A DNA stretch of 64,000 bases. Source: Isoetes taiwanensis (lineage: Eukaryota; Streptophyta; Lycopodiopsida; Isoetales; Isoetaceae). The DNA lies in assembly GCA_021234155.1 (NCBI GenBank), contig JAJEKV010000038.1, positions 4,338,847 to 4,402,846 on the forward strand, read 5' to 3'. The notes under the pieces are model-generated. The model ran no database searches. It saw only the letters and a program-made list of their open reading frames with translations, and was not told where the DNA came from. Within the stretch, counting starts at the first letter, position 1. Each line of letters starts with the position of its first letter. Position numbers and translations under genes: made by a program. Positions 10,321 to 20,999 of this stretch are shown here, one piece after another.

Positions 10321-10839
10321 TACTGTGCATCTATCCTAGACCTAAAGCATAATACTGCACTTATTTATTTTGCTGAAAACGTAGGAAGTACTAACATTAA
10401 GAAATATTGTTGTCCATAATGCCTAAATGCGAAATAAGAATGAACATTGTGGATGAATTATGTGGATATTTTATGGATTATTTGCAATGAATTTTGGAAC
10501 TAACTTTGTGAGATGTGATAAGACAGTAAGTCACATCTCAAATGCATTATAATTTGTTCACTTTTTCTAGTGCACTTAAGAAGCTTGTGTCTTGAAAAAA
10601 ATTATTTTCAGACAAAATAGGTTTTATCTTGCTACTTCACGTTATATTTTGCACTTGCAATGCTGAAAAAGCAACACAATGTACAAACCCATGGACTACC
10701 AACAATGGGATAAATTATAGCTTCCATGCAGTCTTGAATGGAAGCAAAACCTTGTAGGTAGAAACCGAATTCCAAGTTCTGAGGATTGATGTTAAACCAC
10801 TTATGTCACTTGTCACTTGTCACTTGAAGAAATTACAAA

Positions 10840-12050
10840 GTGTGCAGCACATCAGGCATTAGAGACCTGGTTGGATCTAAAAGGCAATGCCTTCTAGTCT
10901 TTGTGATAATTGCACTACTGAATATAGCAAATTCAGGCCCAGCAATTGCCGATTCAGGCAGAGCAATCTTGCGACATATAGATGCAGGCAAATCAATACC
11001 TGAGAAGCTAAGCAATGCAAAATCGAGGAGTCAGAAAAGGTTAGAGGCTCTAAAATCTAGCCTCACAACGTTCAGCCTTCATGGGAGGCAGTTAGATACT
11101 ACATACAGATCCAAAATTTTATATGCAGAGGAGTATTTGATGGAGGTGCTAGTAGGAACTCCAGCAAAGAAGTTCACAGCAATTCTTGACACAGGAAGCG
11201 ATATAGTTTGGTTTAAATGCAACCCTTGCAGCGCCTGCGAAAGCGCGGATTCTGCGTCTTGCAATTCATGCAGATTCTTGCGGATTCTTGCTTTCGGACT
11301 CCGGTCCTTTGCAACCTTTTGATGTGGTTGTAGGTTGTGCTCATACACTCACTGGGGACTTCAGTGGTGGAGATGGGCTGGTTGGATTTGGGATGGGATC
11401 CTCTTCCTTGATATCTCAAGTTTCTTCACTGGATGGAAAATTCTCTTACTGCCTCACTAGCTATACTGAAAGCAACGACAGTGTATTGATCCTTGGCGAT
11501 TCTTCTGCCATCTCAGATCCTTCAGTTAGCTCTACCCCTATCCTCCAATCTTCAAGCCAGCTTTACTATGTCAAACTCAAGAGCATCACTGTGGGTGACA
11601 CTCTTCTCCCATTCCAATTCTGCAGGCACCATCTTTGACTTTGGCACTACCTTTACATACTTGGATACTAATCTTTTCAATTATGTGAAAGATGCCTTCG
11701 TCAATGCCTTGCCTGATCTTCCCGTGTTGCTCAACTATAAGGGTTTTGATGTCTGCTTTAATATGTCACGGGTTTCTTCTTCTGTTCAATTCCCTTCTCT
11801 CAGCTTCCAATTTGATGGGGCTTTATTGAACCCTCCTCAGACAAATTACTTGGCTTTTGTTGATTCTGCTAAGACCATCAAGTGCTTGTTGCTCACTCCT
11901 GCAGATGATGGTCTGGGAATTATTGGGAACACATTGCAGCAGAATTACCTTGTTGCCCATGATATTACCGGGATGAAGCTTTCGAAAAAAACTGCAATGA
12001 CGTTTGAAAATGTCAATTTGTGGTACATACTGGGTGAATGTGGTATATAA
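10840..12050 (+). pseudogene. Nepenthesin-like (A1) aspartic protease pseudogene carried by Helitron 1
   Basis: Three successive frames build a pepsin-family protease like plant CDR1/nepenthesin enzymes, which are secreted or apoplastic. Frame 1 (10840-about 11275) has a hydrophobic segment (LLVFVIIALLNIA), a prosegment, YLMEVLVGTP and the first catalytic motif ILDTGSDIVWF with its Cys-rich loop. Frame 2 (about 11290-11620) has DVVVGCAHTLTGDFSGGDG, GLVGFGMGSSSLISQ and FSYCL. Frame 3 (about 11625-12050) has TIFDFGTTFTYLD, the second catalytic site, where the usual Asp-Ser-Gly-Thr is Asp-Phe-Gly-Thr, and ends with GIIGNTLQQNYLVAHD. About 40-60 residues expected between the Cys-rich loop and DVVVGC are missing, near a small duplication of GCAGATTCTTGCGGATTCTT. 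There are at least two frameshifts plus the Ser-to-Phe change, so it is non-functional. No introns are seen. Confidence 0.88.
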
Positions 12051-13080
12051 TTTGGCAGATTAATCGTATATAAACTTATAAAATAAATTTACCTTGCCCA
12101 TTCACGTTTTGCAAATCTGGGCTGTAAACCCTAGGATGATCTTGCTCTCCATAATGTACAATACATATCAAACTGTTCGGCTTTTGCATCAAATGATTTA
12201 CATTAGACAGTGCTGAAAAACTTGATCTTTCCATGTTTCCACATTTTGTGTGCATGTTTTAGCTGTATACATAACGGAGCCTTTGCGGATGCTTGATGTC
12301 AACAGGGTATTCACATTTCCTGCATCAAGCAATAACTCCAAGCTAAAATTTGCTTATAACAAAAGAAGAATAAACAGGGCAAAGCTTTAAAATCACATAC
12401 CTTGTAACAATCTGTCATGTGGGGTTCATATGCTCTGCTTGGCGCAAAAACCCTTTGCACAAAACCCAAATTATTCAGATAAGACATGACCTTTAGAAAA
12501 ACTCGATACTTGAGTTATGCTGCCCTCAAAATTGCAGCATGTGAATGGCTGCTAGTCCTTGCACTTGCTCTGCCAAGCAAACCCAACCAAAATCTAATGC
12601 TATATGCTACCTCTGTCTGCACACATCTACAACATCATATATCTTACCAACTGCACTGGGTACCACCATGTTCTTTTCTTTGTCATACCTGCATTGAAGT
12701 AAGGGACGTGTAAATAACCAACAATATTAGCTAAATTAAACACGTCCAATAAAAAAAACAATATCAGCTAAATTAGATTTGCAGATGCACAAACACAATG
12801 AGAGTCTCCCAATTTTTTTTGAACCGGCCAAATTAAGATACAATCTAAGCACAACTAAGCGAAAAGGCAGAGACACCCTAAATCTAAATCAATCTACTAC
12901 CTCTAGTTTTGCATGCACCTTCAGCATTCTGTACCCTTGCCAATACATCCAACTTATCATATTTTACGAAACAAATCATCTACTTGGGTAGGTCTTCTAG
13001 TAGCATTGCAACAACCATAATGACAAAACCTGTGGAGTTCCCCAATCTTGGAGCTTAGAACTTTGCCAGCTATAATAGTT
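12051..13080. other. Helitron 1 interior, no gene recognised
   Basis: Only short frames. The one at 12486-12713 shows no motif. It may include 3' flank captured with the protease. Confidence 0.4.
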
Positions 13081-13635
13081 CATTAGAGGAAATTTGAGAT
13101 CTCATTTCATCCCTATAAGAATCCTCCAATGGAATGGCTACCCTCTATTAACTGCAATTAATGCAGCACCAACAACTTCATTGCTATTGTTTTCCCCGCA
13201 TAACTTTTGATCCACTTATCAAAATGCTGCGGCGTTTGTTGCATTAGATGCGGAATGAAAAGAGCTTTCCAATGATATATGGTTATGATGTATTTCAATA
13301 TGGTCATATGCATTAACCTTAAGAAAATATGATTTTTTGCTTATTTCTTGTATATTTATATCATAAAAGATATATGAATGGGTTATCACTAGATAGATCT
13401 TGTGAAGACGAACCCATTGCTACAAAAAGTTTTTGAATCGGAGTTCTGGATCAAAAGTTATAATGAAAAAAAGATACTACAGAAGTTAGTTGCAGTTGCA
13501 TTAATTACAGGTTGCCACATAATACTGGAATGAGATACACTGGAGCTCTTCTCTTATTGGACAGTTTGAAAAGCTGACATGGCATTTTAAGCATCCCTTA
13601 ATGGGACAAAATGTGATCTCATTTTTCCTCTAATG
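13081..13635. mobile_element. 555-bp MITE with about 28-bp inverted termini
   Basis: The left end CATTAGAGGAAATTTGAGAT pairs with the reverse complement of the right end CATTAGAGGAAAAATGAGAT, continuing into CTCA/CACA. No transposase lies inside. Immediate flanks give no clear target duplication, so the superfamily is open (hAT, Harbinger and others possible). It is nested in Helitron 1. Confidence 0.75.
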
Positions 13636-14700
13636 GTCATTCAAATCCTAACCTGCATGAACAAATAATTTCGGCACGACAACTAAAGCTTTGCCATATA
13701 TTTAGGTTGGTCCAGTCTAGCTCCATGTAAGTATGACATGCTTAAGCAGAGATATACTTCGGCCAAGATGGGGTAAGGCTATAAATCATGGCCCTGATAC
13801 TATGCACACAGAATGCTAGCAAGTGGATGCCCATCTGAATGCCAAATGCTATTCTCTAGCAATTAAAATGAAAGCTCATAATTGTTCATATTTGGAGCAA
13901 GAAGAAATTTTAATCATGGGTGTGCCTACAAAGCTAACAAAACTCAAACATATAAACACATCTGGAGAGTTAGCTAAGCACCATAACTTCTTCACGGAGT
14001 AGCAAGGATGAAGCATATCCTTCTAATGAGGTCCTCCATTATATCTACACTGTAAAATCATGATAAAAGGCCTATTCACTACAATAAAAGAAGAAAAGTA
14101 AAGATTATGATGGAACACACTTATCAAGGATTGGGGCACCCGGATCATCAGATCTGTAGGAGGAGATCATCGCAGGAAGTAACTAAGGGACTCAGATCTC
14201 TAGCTTCCTTATACAAAACATAGCCAACAACCCAACTCTTCTAGCAAAGCCATGAAGAGCCAAAGAGAATTTAACTTTTGTATTCATGATGGTCGTTAAC
14301 TTTTACGACGCACCTTAAAACCCGTGATGTGCTTAATGCAGTACATGCGATATGCAGACTCCCGAAATGGAGCAGAAATTCAACGCTCTGGCTTGTGATA
14401 CCTAATGGTGTCATCCAAACACCTGAAGAAAACTATGTATGATTGAGAATTAGATGCAATGCTAAAAAAATTAAGATCTTCACAGTGCAAGCCTCAATAA
14501 CAAATCACCTTGCTTAAACTGAAACAGGGGAGGAAGCATACCTTCTTTGTTTTATCCCCTTCACATGATGATCCAATCGATCCCCTAAGCAGCAAACAAA
14601 AGAAAATCCCGAAGAGAATGAAAAAGCCACCGAAAGAGAGATTGTTCCAGAAGATGCGTTCTGGAGGAGGAGCTAGCAGCTCGAAGGTGCTACTGCCGCC
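13636..14700. other. Helitron 1 interior, possible captured 5' exon
   Basis: Mostly nothing recognised. Near 14530-14700 the composition turns gene-like (GC-richer, Ser/Lys-rich frames on both strands). It may be a captured 5' UTR and first exon, but no family was recognised. Confidence 0.3.
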
Positions 14701-14989
14701 CTAGCTCGAAGGTGCTACTGCCAACACTTACACAATAACATGAATCTTACGTGGCATCATCTATTCCATTGATTTCATCAAATCTGGGCCGCCCAAATTA
14801 GGGCTGGGTCCAACACTTACACAATAACATTATAATATAAGATCATTAATAGCCAAACAAAAATAAATTCTTATTAAAGACTTTTACACATCGCCACCTA
14901 CCATAATCAGTGATAGTAGTTTTTCAAACTATGAATTTCTATTACATATACCACATATGCATTTTCAAAAAAGAATTGTAAGAGATGGC

Positions 14990-15022
14990 CAATATCCCTC
15001 TAGATGGCCAATATCCCTCTAG
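14990..15022. repeat. 19-bp tandem duplication between the two Helitrons
   Basis: GATGGCCAATATCCCTCTA is repeated head to tail in the 285-bp spacer separating Helitron 1 from Helitron 2. Confidence 0.9.
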
Positions 15023-15456
15023 ATTGCATGTCTTCCTTCAAGGGTTAGAGATCAGTGAAATTTGATCACAATATCTAGAAGGTGTTGTTGCATTAAATGT
15101 AGTTCAGACTATGGATGTTATAAGTTACTAGTTATAGTGCCTAGCGTTGCTGGGCATAAGTTGAAAATATGTAAGTTGTGTTGGCCTAGCATGTAAGTCA
15201 TGACTTGCATAAGCAATCCACATAGGAGTTGCAGAATGCAAGAATAACAGGATGTCATTGTCATATAGTTAGTAAAAGAGATCTTAGCTACTTAAGATGC
15301 AAATGCTCAACATAGTATTGCACATGTGCTTTGATATTATATATGAGAAACCATCTATCTCCAAAGGGGAGGATCTCCTTGTGTCATGGGTTTCATATCG
15401 AGATGATTCGCTTTAAGTGAACATTATGTATAGAGATGACCTGCATCAATTTCTAT

Positions 15457-16542
15457 GGAACATAGATCTAATACAATATAACTGAAATCTACATTGAGAA
15501 AACATGTGAAAATTGATAATGAAGTCTTTGGTAGATTGCATTGTGATGCTTCGGCTACCTTTCTTAGAGATGCATAATGATAAAGGCATTGATTAACTTA
15601 AAATGTAATTTCTTGAGTGTAGTGAGATGCATAATGATATAAGCATTAGTTAATTTAAAATGTAGTGAGTTGCATAATGATATAAGCATTGGTTAACATA
15701 AAATGTAATTTCTTGAATGTAGCAAATTTATTGGGAAGTTTTGGTGATTGCACAGTCAAAATCATGTGTTACATGTGGTTGGTGTAAAACCATCTACACA
15801 TGAACCAACCAATTTGGATTTTGCCATTTACCTGTGTAAGATTAAGTTGTTTAGGAAAGCTTCTTATAAACACTGTATTCAATCATTTTCCTTGTACACT
15901 GACAATCGTTGCTATTTCAATTAACTTAGAGGTGCAAGCTCTCTTTGAGAAGAGCTATATACTTGTCAATTATCTGCTTATTCTGCAACTTCTTTCTCTG
16001 GAACATAGATCTAATACAATATAACTGAAATCTACATTGAGAAAACATGTGAAAATTGATAATGAAGTCTTTGGTAGATTGCATTGTGATGCTTCGGCTA
16101 CCTTTCTTAGAGATGCATAATGATAAAGGCATTGATTAACTTAAAATGTAATTTCTTGAGTGTAGTGAGATGCATAATGATATAAGCATTAGTTAATTTA
16201 AAATGTAGTGAGTTGCATAATGATATAAGCATTGGTTAACATAAAATGTAATTTCTTGAATGTAGCAAATTTATTGGGAAGTTTTGGTGATTGCACAGTC
16301 AAAATCATGTGTTACATGTGGTTGGTGTAAAACCATCTACACATGAACCAACCAATTTGGATTTTGCCATTTACCTGTGTAAGATTAAGTTGTTTAGGAA
16401 AGCTTCTTATAAACACTGTATTCAATCATTTTCCTTGTACACTGACAATCGTTGCTATTTCAATTAACTTAGAGGTGCAAGCTCTCTTTGAGAAGAGCTA
16501 TATACTTGTCAATTGTCTGCTTATTCTGCAACTTCTTTCTCA
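15457..16542. repeat. 543-bp tandem duplication inside Helitron 2
   Basis: The block from GGAACATAGATCTAATAC at 15457 recurs at 16000 with a constant offset of 543 bp and near-identity. The twin short frames at 15800 and 16343 come from this. Each unit itself contains three diverged copies of a roughly 50-bp phrase (GATGCATAATGATA..GCATTG.TTAA). A third, more diverged copy with many small indels starts at about 63568. Confidence 0.95.
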
Positions 16543-16559
16543 AAACATTTATTCTCATT

Positions 16560-17007
16560 TATCTCACTTGTAAAAGCACTATGATACGCATCTGTGGTTA
16601 AATTGGAATATGTGAATATCAAACACATTTATAATGGTCTTGCATATTTAAGCACATATACAATGGTAGTTATCCTCCCTTTCCATCCATGTATGTGCCA
16701 TTATGCATTCTAGCAATATAGCAAGCCCAACTACTCAAATGTCTTCTTAATAAAGATCCCATTGTAACTTGGTCCTCCAATTTAAAACCAAAGTTCCTTG
16801 AACAACATTATGTCCCAAGTAATTATGATCTGCAACTGGTTTACCAAAAGTACAAAGAGGAAATATGATGGGTTTCGATATAAACTCCTGCTTTGAGATT
16901 TACAGTGCTTTAAAGTATAGAACTATATAGGTGAAGGATATGGTAAGAAAGCAAGCATAATAGCTTATCATCCTATGCAACAATAAGTAGATGGAAAAAT
17001 CGGATAC
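16560..17007. other. Helitron 2 interior, no gene recognised
   Basis: AT-rich. The last part may be degenerate carrier-gene sequence preceding the recognised exon. Confidence 0.4.
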
Positions 17008-17130
17008 ATCACTGATGGCACTGCTGGTTTATACCGTAAGTTCAACATATCTTGTGCTGGAATTATTGTTCACCATGGGCTGTACTTTAGAATGTATGAC
17101 TTGCTGAAGCCTGTAGTGCTTGTGGGCGTT
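17008..17130 (+). pseudogene. Mitochondrial ADP/ATP carrier (AAC) fragment
   Basis: The frame reads [20 protein letters not shown], then [18 protein letters not shown]. This is the matrix loop plus transmembrane helix 4 region of adenine nucleotide translocators of the inner mitochondrial membrane (family pattern DGIAGLYRGFN, GIIVYRGLYFG.YD.LKP). About 41 codons are clear; no flanking carrier repeats are found. Differences at usually invariant positions (Arg-Gly to Arg-Lys, Tyr-Arg to His-His) indicate decay. It is on the strand opposite Helitron 2 and lies inside it, so it looks like captured cargo. Confidence 0.78.
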
Positions 17131-17831
17131 GCATGCTTAGCACCCTGGAGTTAAGCTTTTAGAAATTTATGTCTAGACTAAAGGTCCTTCTCCATTACCT
17201 TTTTTTAGGGAAGAAAATGTCAAACGCAAATAGACTAAGACCTTGCAAATGCAAAGCAAAGAAACTGGAAAAAACCAAAATATTGCAGAAGCATGAAGCA
17301 ATGCATTCATAGAGATAGATGCTCTCATACTAAGCTATCAAGACTTCCGGACATGCCTAATGTATTTTGTAGCGTCGTATAAACAGAAAAAACGTCAAAT
17401 CCAAATCTTTTACAGCAGATATTCTATTCTCACCTAGACACATTTATACAATCCAGCAAATGCTGTTTACCTCTTAATACTCCATGCTGGAAGCTGATAT
17501 CAGAAATGACATCCCCATAGCCAGTATTTCCCTTTCCTTTTATAAAGGTTAGAATGTGAGTCCATTAGAATAACCGAAAATGCAAGCTATGAAATCTACA
17601 GGCAATGCTTTGTCTTTAACGAAAATTGATTAAACCCAGTAGGAGGCAATAATATAGAAAAAAAAGTCCAATCATTTACTTGATGCATGTGGGATGATTC
17701 AACTCGTCTTGTTGTAAGAGCTCCAGTTGCCAGCAGCAAAAAGCCCCTGCCTTCTGTAAGAGAAAATCCGTCGAGTGCTGTAACCCTAAACTCGAAATTG
17801 TGCTGCATCAAATCTCAACCATACAATCTTG

Positions 17832-18080
17832 CCCTTTTTAGCCAGGTACTGCCAAAGCTTGCTCTAATCTGAAGCTTTGTTGGAATGCAAGACCCTGCAT
17901 TACCACGATTTTCAGCCACGATTTTGCAAAGGCCAGAACCTGTGCTGCATGGATCCGCATTTGGGATCGATTATCCTGTTCACAATCTTGCCCTTTTTAG
18001 CCAGGTACTGCCAAAGCTTGCTCTAATCTGAAGCTTGCCTTGCTCTAATCTGAAGCTTGCCTTGCTCTAATCTGAAGCTC
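17832..18080. repeat. Local duplications near the Helitron 2 5' end
   Basis: A phrase around AGCCAGGTACTGCCAAAGC occurs at about 17840 and 17999 (offset about 159 bp). A 24-bp unit containing TTGCTCTAATCTGAAGCTTG is then repeated three times at about 18012-18080. Confidence 0.85.
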
Positions 18081-18253
18081 AAGCACCTTGCATCTGTTTG
18101 CATCTTGCTTGAAAGCAGGTAGCCCGCCATGCTCGAAGTCGCCATAACACGATCTAAACCTGGAGCCTTTTGGAACTCAACGCTCAGAGATAGAGCTCGA
18201 AAAAATTGAACTCCACTGCGGTAGAAGAAGGAAGGCCTTCGTTTTTTTAACAC
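18023..18253 (-). CDS. Short frame near Helitron 2 5' end, possible captured first exon
   Basis: A 76-codon frame. An internal start, MATSSMAGYLLSSKM, followed by a Ser/Arg-containing stretch, has the look of a plastid transit peptide. I do not recognise the protein. The 3' part runs through the small tandem repeats. It could be a captured first exon or chance. Confidence 0.25.
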   Translation of the reverse strand: MLKKRRPSFFYRSGVQFFRALSLSVEFQKAPGLDRVMATSSMAGYLLSSKMQTDARCLSFRLEQGKLQIRARQASD

Positions 18254-18399
18254 GGCCGGCCGGATCTGCGACTCTAGATCGAGCCGTTGGATCTAGAAAT
18301 TTTGGATCCAACACTTACTGCATAACATTATAATATAGGATGTTGTGAGCTTCTGTTAAAAGTTTTTTGATATTATTGTATGTTCCTTGATTGTTGATT

Positions 18400-18850
18400 A
18401 TTATTTGTAATTGCAGTACAATATATCTAAAGCTACAATATTTAATTTACATTTTTCGTTTTTTTCAATTATAAAAAATAGTCAAGTAAAATTTTATAAT
18501 AGATATAATTTAAAAGTTTCGCCAAGTCCAAATACATATAAATGTAATAATAATAATAACTTTAGCAAAACGTATATCATAAAATACTGTAAAATTTTGA
18601 AAAATAGCCAAACTATTTTTTATAAAAAAAATATATAGTATGCTTAATTTTTTCCCTGATAATCTCCATGTGACGTTAAATAACTTAGAAACAACAGCCT
18701 GACCACTTCCCAAGTGCTTCAGGAATAACTCTGTGATTTGTGTAAGCCAGTGTGCTGCATAATTTCGAAACACGGTGAACATGTTAGGTCAAAGTAATCA
18801 AACAAAGCTTTAAACATCAGGACCTAAGAGGATTACATACCTTAAGGTGA
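18400..18850. other. Very AT-rich spacer
   Basis: Between Helitron 2 and element X. No gene or structured repeat is seen. Confidence 0.5.
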
Positions 18851-19658
18851 TATTCTGTGGCAAGGTCCTAGATAACACATATGTCGGCCGATAAGTGAAG
18901 TGGTGTTCTCATTGAGCTTTGTAAAACATTGAGTACAAATGGATCCCTCACTAGGGATAGATAAATTTGGAAATATGAACTTTAAATGCTCTGAAACTAG
19001 ACAATCATCGAGAGCATGATGAAACTGAAGAATACAACATAAAAGATAGTTTTATCCGCCACTTGGTCGATGCAAAGGTGAGAAGACTTCGGGATTTGCT
19101 CCTCATCGGGAAGAAGAACCGCCTTCTTAGGTTTTGAGGAAACCCAAGCAAATAGTTGAAGCACCACCCCACGCACTATGGCAACCACAAGACCTTAAAC
19201 AATCCCTCTTGAGAGAATCAAGGCTGAAAGAAAAATAACCCGCCAATGAGTTAGATGCCATAGGCAAGAAGACTCGGAGGCTCTGTGGCCACGCCGAAAG
19301 AAACAACGGCCAGACCAATCGGGAACCGTCTGCGGAATGACCATCGCGGGGAAAAACCACCGATTAGTGCCGCCGAGGCTCTGGCCACGCACGAGAAAAA
19401 CAATAAATATAATCTCGGAGGCAACAACGCCACGCCGAGAGAAAACATGAATAATAAATATTGACTTAGAGGCTACAAAGCCACACCGAGAGAAAACATG
19501 AATGAATAAATAAAATACTAGAGCCATGCCGAGAAAGAGTAAACCAATAAGACAACTCATCAAGGGAGGGAGGGTAAGGGAAACTGGTAGGACAGAAGAG
19601 AAGAAGAAAACTATAAAAAAAGTAGCTCAAGAGAAATAGGACTAGCGTAAGAAACGCG

Positions 19659-19668
19659 TATATAAAGG
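19659..19668 (-). promoter_or_regulatory. TATA-like box in the duplicated X promoter block
   Basis: Minus-strand CTTTATATACGCG lies about 50 bp downstream of the hairpin at 19720-19744. The same arrangement exists at 26009. Confidence 0.5.
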
Positions 19669-19719
19669 AAAAGAAAATGGGCTCAAAATAGCAGATGACG
19701 TCCCTTGCCAAAGAATGGC

Positions 19720-19744
19720 GGTTCTATTGCGTTGCAATAGAACC
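19720..19744. repeat. Perfect 11-bp hairpin, X family (loop GTT)
   Basis: GGTTCTATTGC-GTT-GCAATAGAACC. The same 11-bp arms occur at 26070 (same loop), 44537 (loop GATA) and 45120 (loop GACA). Confidence 0.95.
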
Positions 19745-20999
19745 TTGACATTCTGTGGCAAGGTCCTAGATAACACATATGTCGGCCGATAGAAGAGGAA
19801 CAACTTCCAAAAAACTCAGCACAAAGACGAGATTAAAGTGAAAAGAGATAACGGAAACAAATCGAAAACATGTACAGAAAACAATGGGATAAGAGAACAT
19901 GAATAGATACATGAGCCATCAAGGTCAAGCTGGCAAGAAAGAACGAGCAACAACAGAATAGGGATAATGAAACAACAAGATAAAAGAGCCATGGGACAAA
20001 CGAGGCAGAACGAGCAAGTAAGGAGTTCTAGAGTACCTGGAGATAGCTCATCGAAAGAAAAAGAGCAATTAAGGCAAGCAGAGTACAAAGATGGAAGAGG
20101 AAACCAAGAAAAAAGGGAAGATAAATAAAAGACAGAGACAAGGGAACAATGAAGAAGGAGAATGAGCAAGTAATACCAGAATCCACACAGTGGAATGCAT
20201 AAAATGAAGGAGGACACAATGGAACCATGCCTTGAGATATGAAAAAAGGAATATAAAAATGAAAGAGAATGGGATAATGAGGGGAAGGGACTTAACAACA
20301 GCAGACAGAGCCACGAACATGATAACATCAACAAAGTAATGATCTCAAGTGACTAATATATCAGTAAATACTACATTAACAAAAAGATTATAAAACCCAA
20401 CTATCCTAACAAGCAATAGAAAAAAGAACACGAAGACAAAGAAACCAAAGAAGGAACCAATGCAACCAATGTCACTAGAGTTAATCAGACTAGCAAGTTA
20501 AAGGAACTTAAATAAGGGAACAATGCAAACACAACCAAATAGAGAAATGATATCAAAATGGAGCTTACCGAGATAATGAGAAGAGTATAGCAAAATTACA
20601 AAGGAACCCATAATGAAGCACGTAGAACCTAATAGACAAGATTGAAATTCATTATAAAGAAAGGGAGAAACGAAGTCTACAAAGGTCACTACAACAAAAT
20701 GAAATAAAATGCACAAATGAAGTTGATGGGGACGGATGGAGCAAGTGGAACGAATCCTAAACTGGAGTAAAAGGGGAGACAAAGGAGACCCCAAATGACC
20801 AAAACCACCTAGAAACAAATGAATTTATTGACAAACTAGAACAAATGGAGATAAGGGCATAAAAATCGGGAAAAAAGAAAATCATGGAAAAAAGATGAGC
20901 AAACGAGGCTAAAGGACACAGAGATAATGAAGCAATGGCAAATGGATGGACTAGAATATCAAAACAAATCCAAAGGAATACCGAAAAACTAAATAATGA

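Larger units (their letters stand above)
9180..14842 (-). mobile_element. Helitron 1 (minus strand, 5.66 kb, non-autonomous)
   Basis: On the minus strand the element begins TCTTATATTATAATG (ending at 14842) directly after an A. It ends with a 7-bp stem hairpin (GCCCAGC-AAC-GCTGGGC, 9191-9207), then ACCATTA and CTAG (9180-9183), followed by T. This is the classic Helitron layout: 5' TC, 3' hairpin about 8-11 nt before CTRR, insertion between A and T, no target duplication. Both ends match those of Helitron 2. No Rep/helicase lies inside. The cargo is an aspartic protease pseudogene (10840-12050, opposite strand) and a MITE (13081-13635). A second 3'-end-like hairpin (9349-9365) and a second copy of the 5' subterminal phrase CCAACACTTACACAATAACA (about 14722) lie just inside the ends, so two related elements may be nested. 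Confidence 0.88.
15128..18340 (-). mobile_element. Helitron 2 (minus strand, 3.2 kb, non-autonomous)
   Basis: Minus-strand 5' end TCCTATATTATAATG (ending at 18340) is preceded by A. The 3' end has the hairpin GCCCAGC-AAC-GCTAGGC (15139-15155, one wobble pair), then CTAG (15128-15131) followed by T. Termini match Helitron 1, including the 5' subterminal GTAAGTGTTGG. No Rep/helicase is present. The interior holds a 543-bp tandem duplication, an ADP/ATP carrier fragment and a region of small duplications near its 5' end. Confidence 0.88.

Noticed and set aside
15800-16573. Twin frames encoding near-identical 75-residue peptides
   Set aside because: They are identical because of the 543-bp tandem duplication. 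The third copy at 63900 is frame-broken, so there is no sign of selection on a protein.
15128-18340. CRISPR-like array because of regularly repeated phrases in the Helitron
   Set aside because: Eukaryotic context, long near-identical units without spacers, no cas-like gene.
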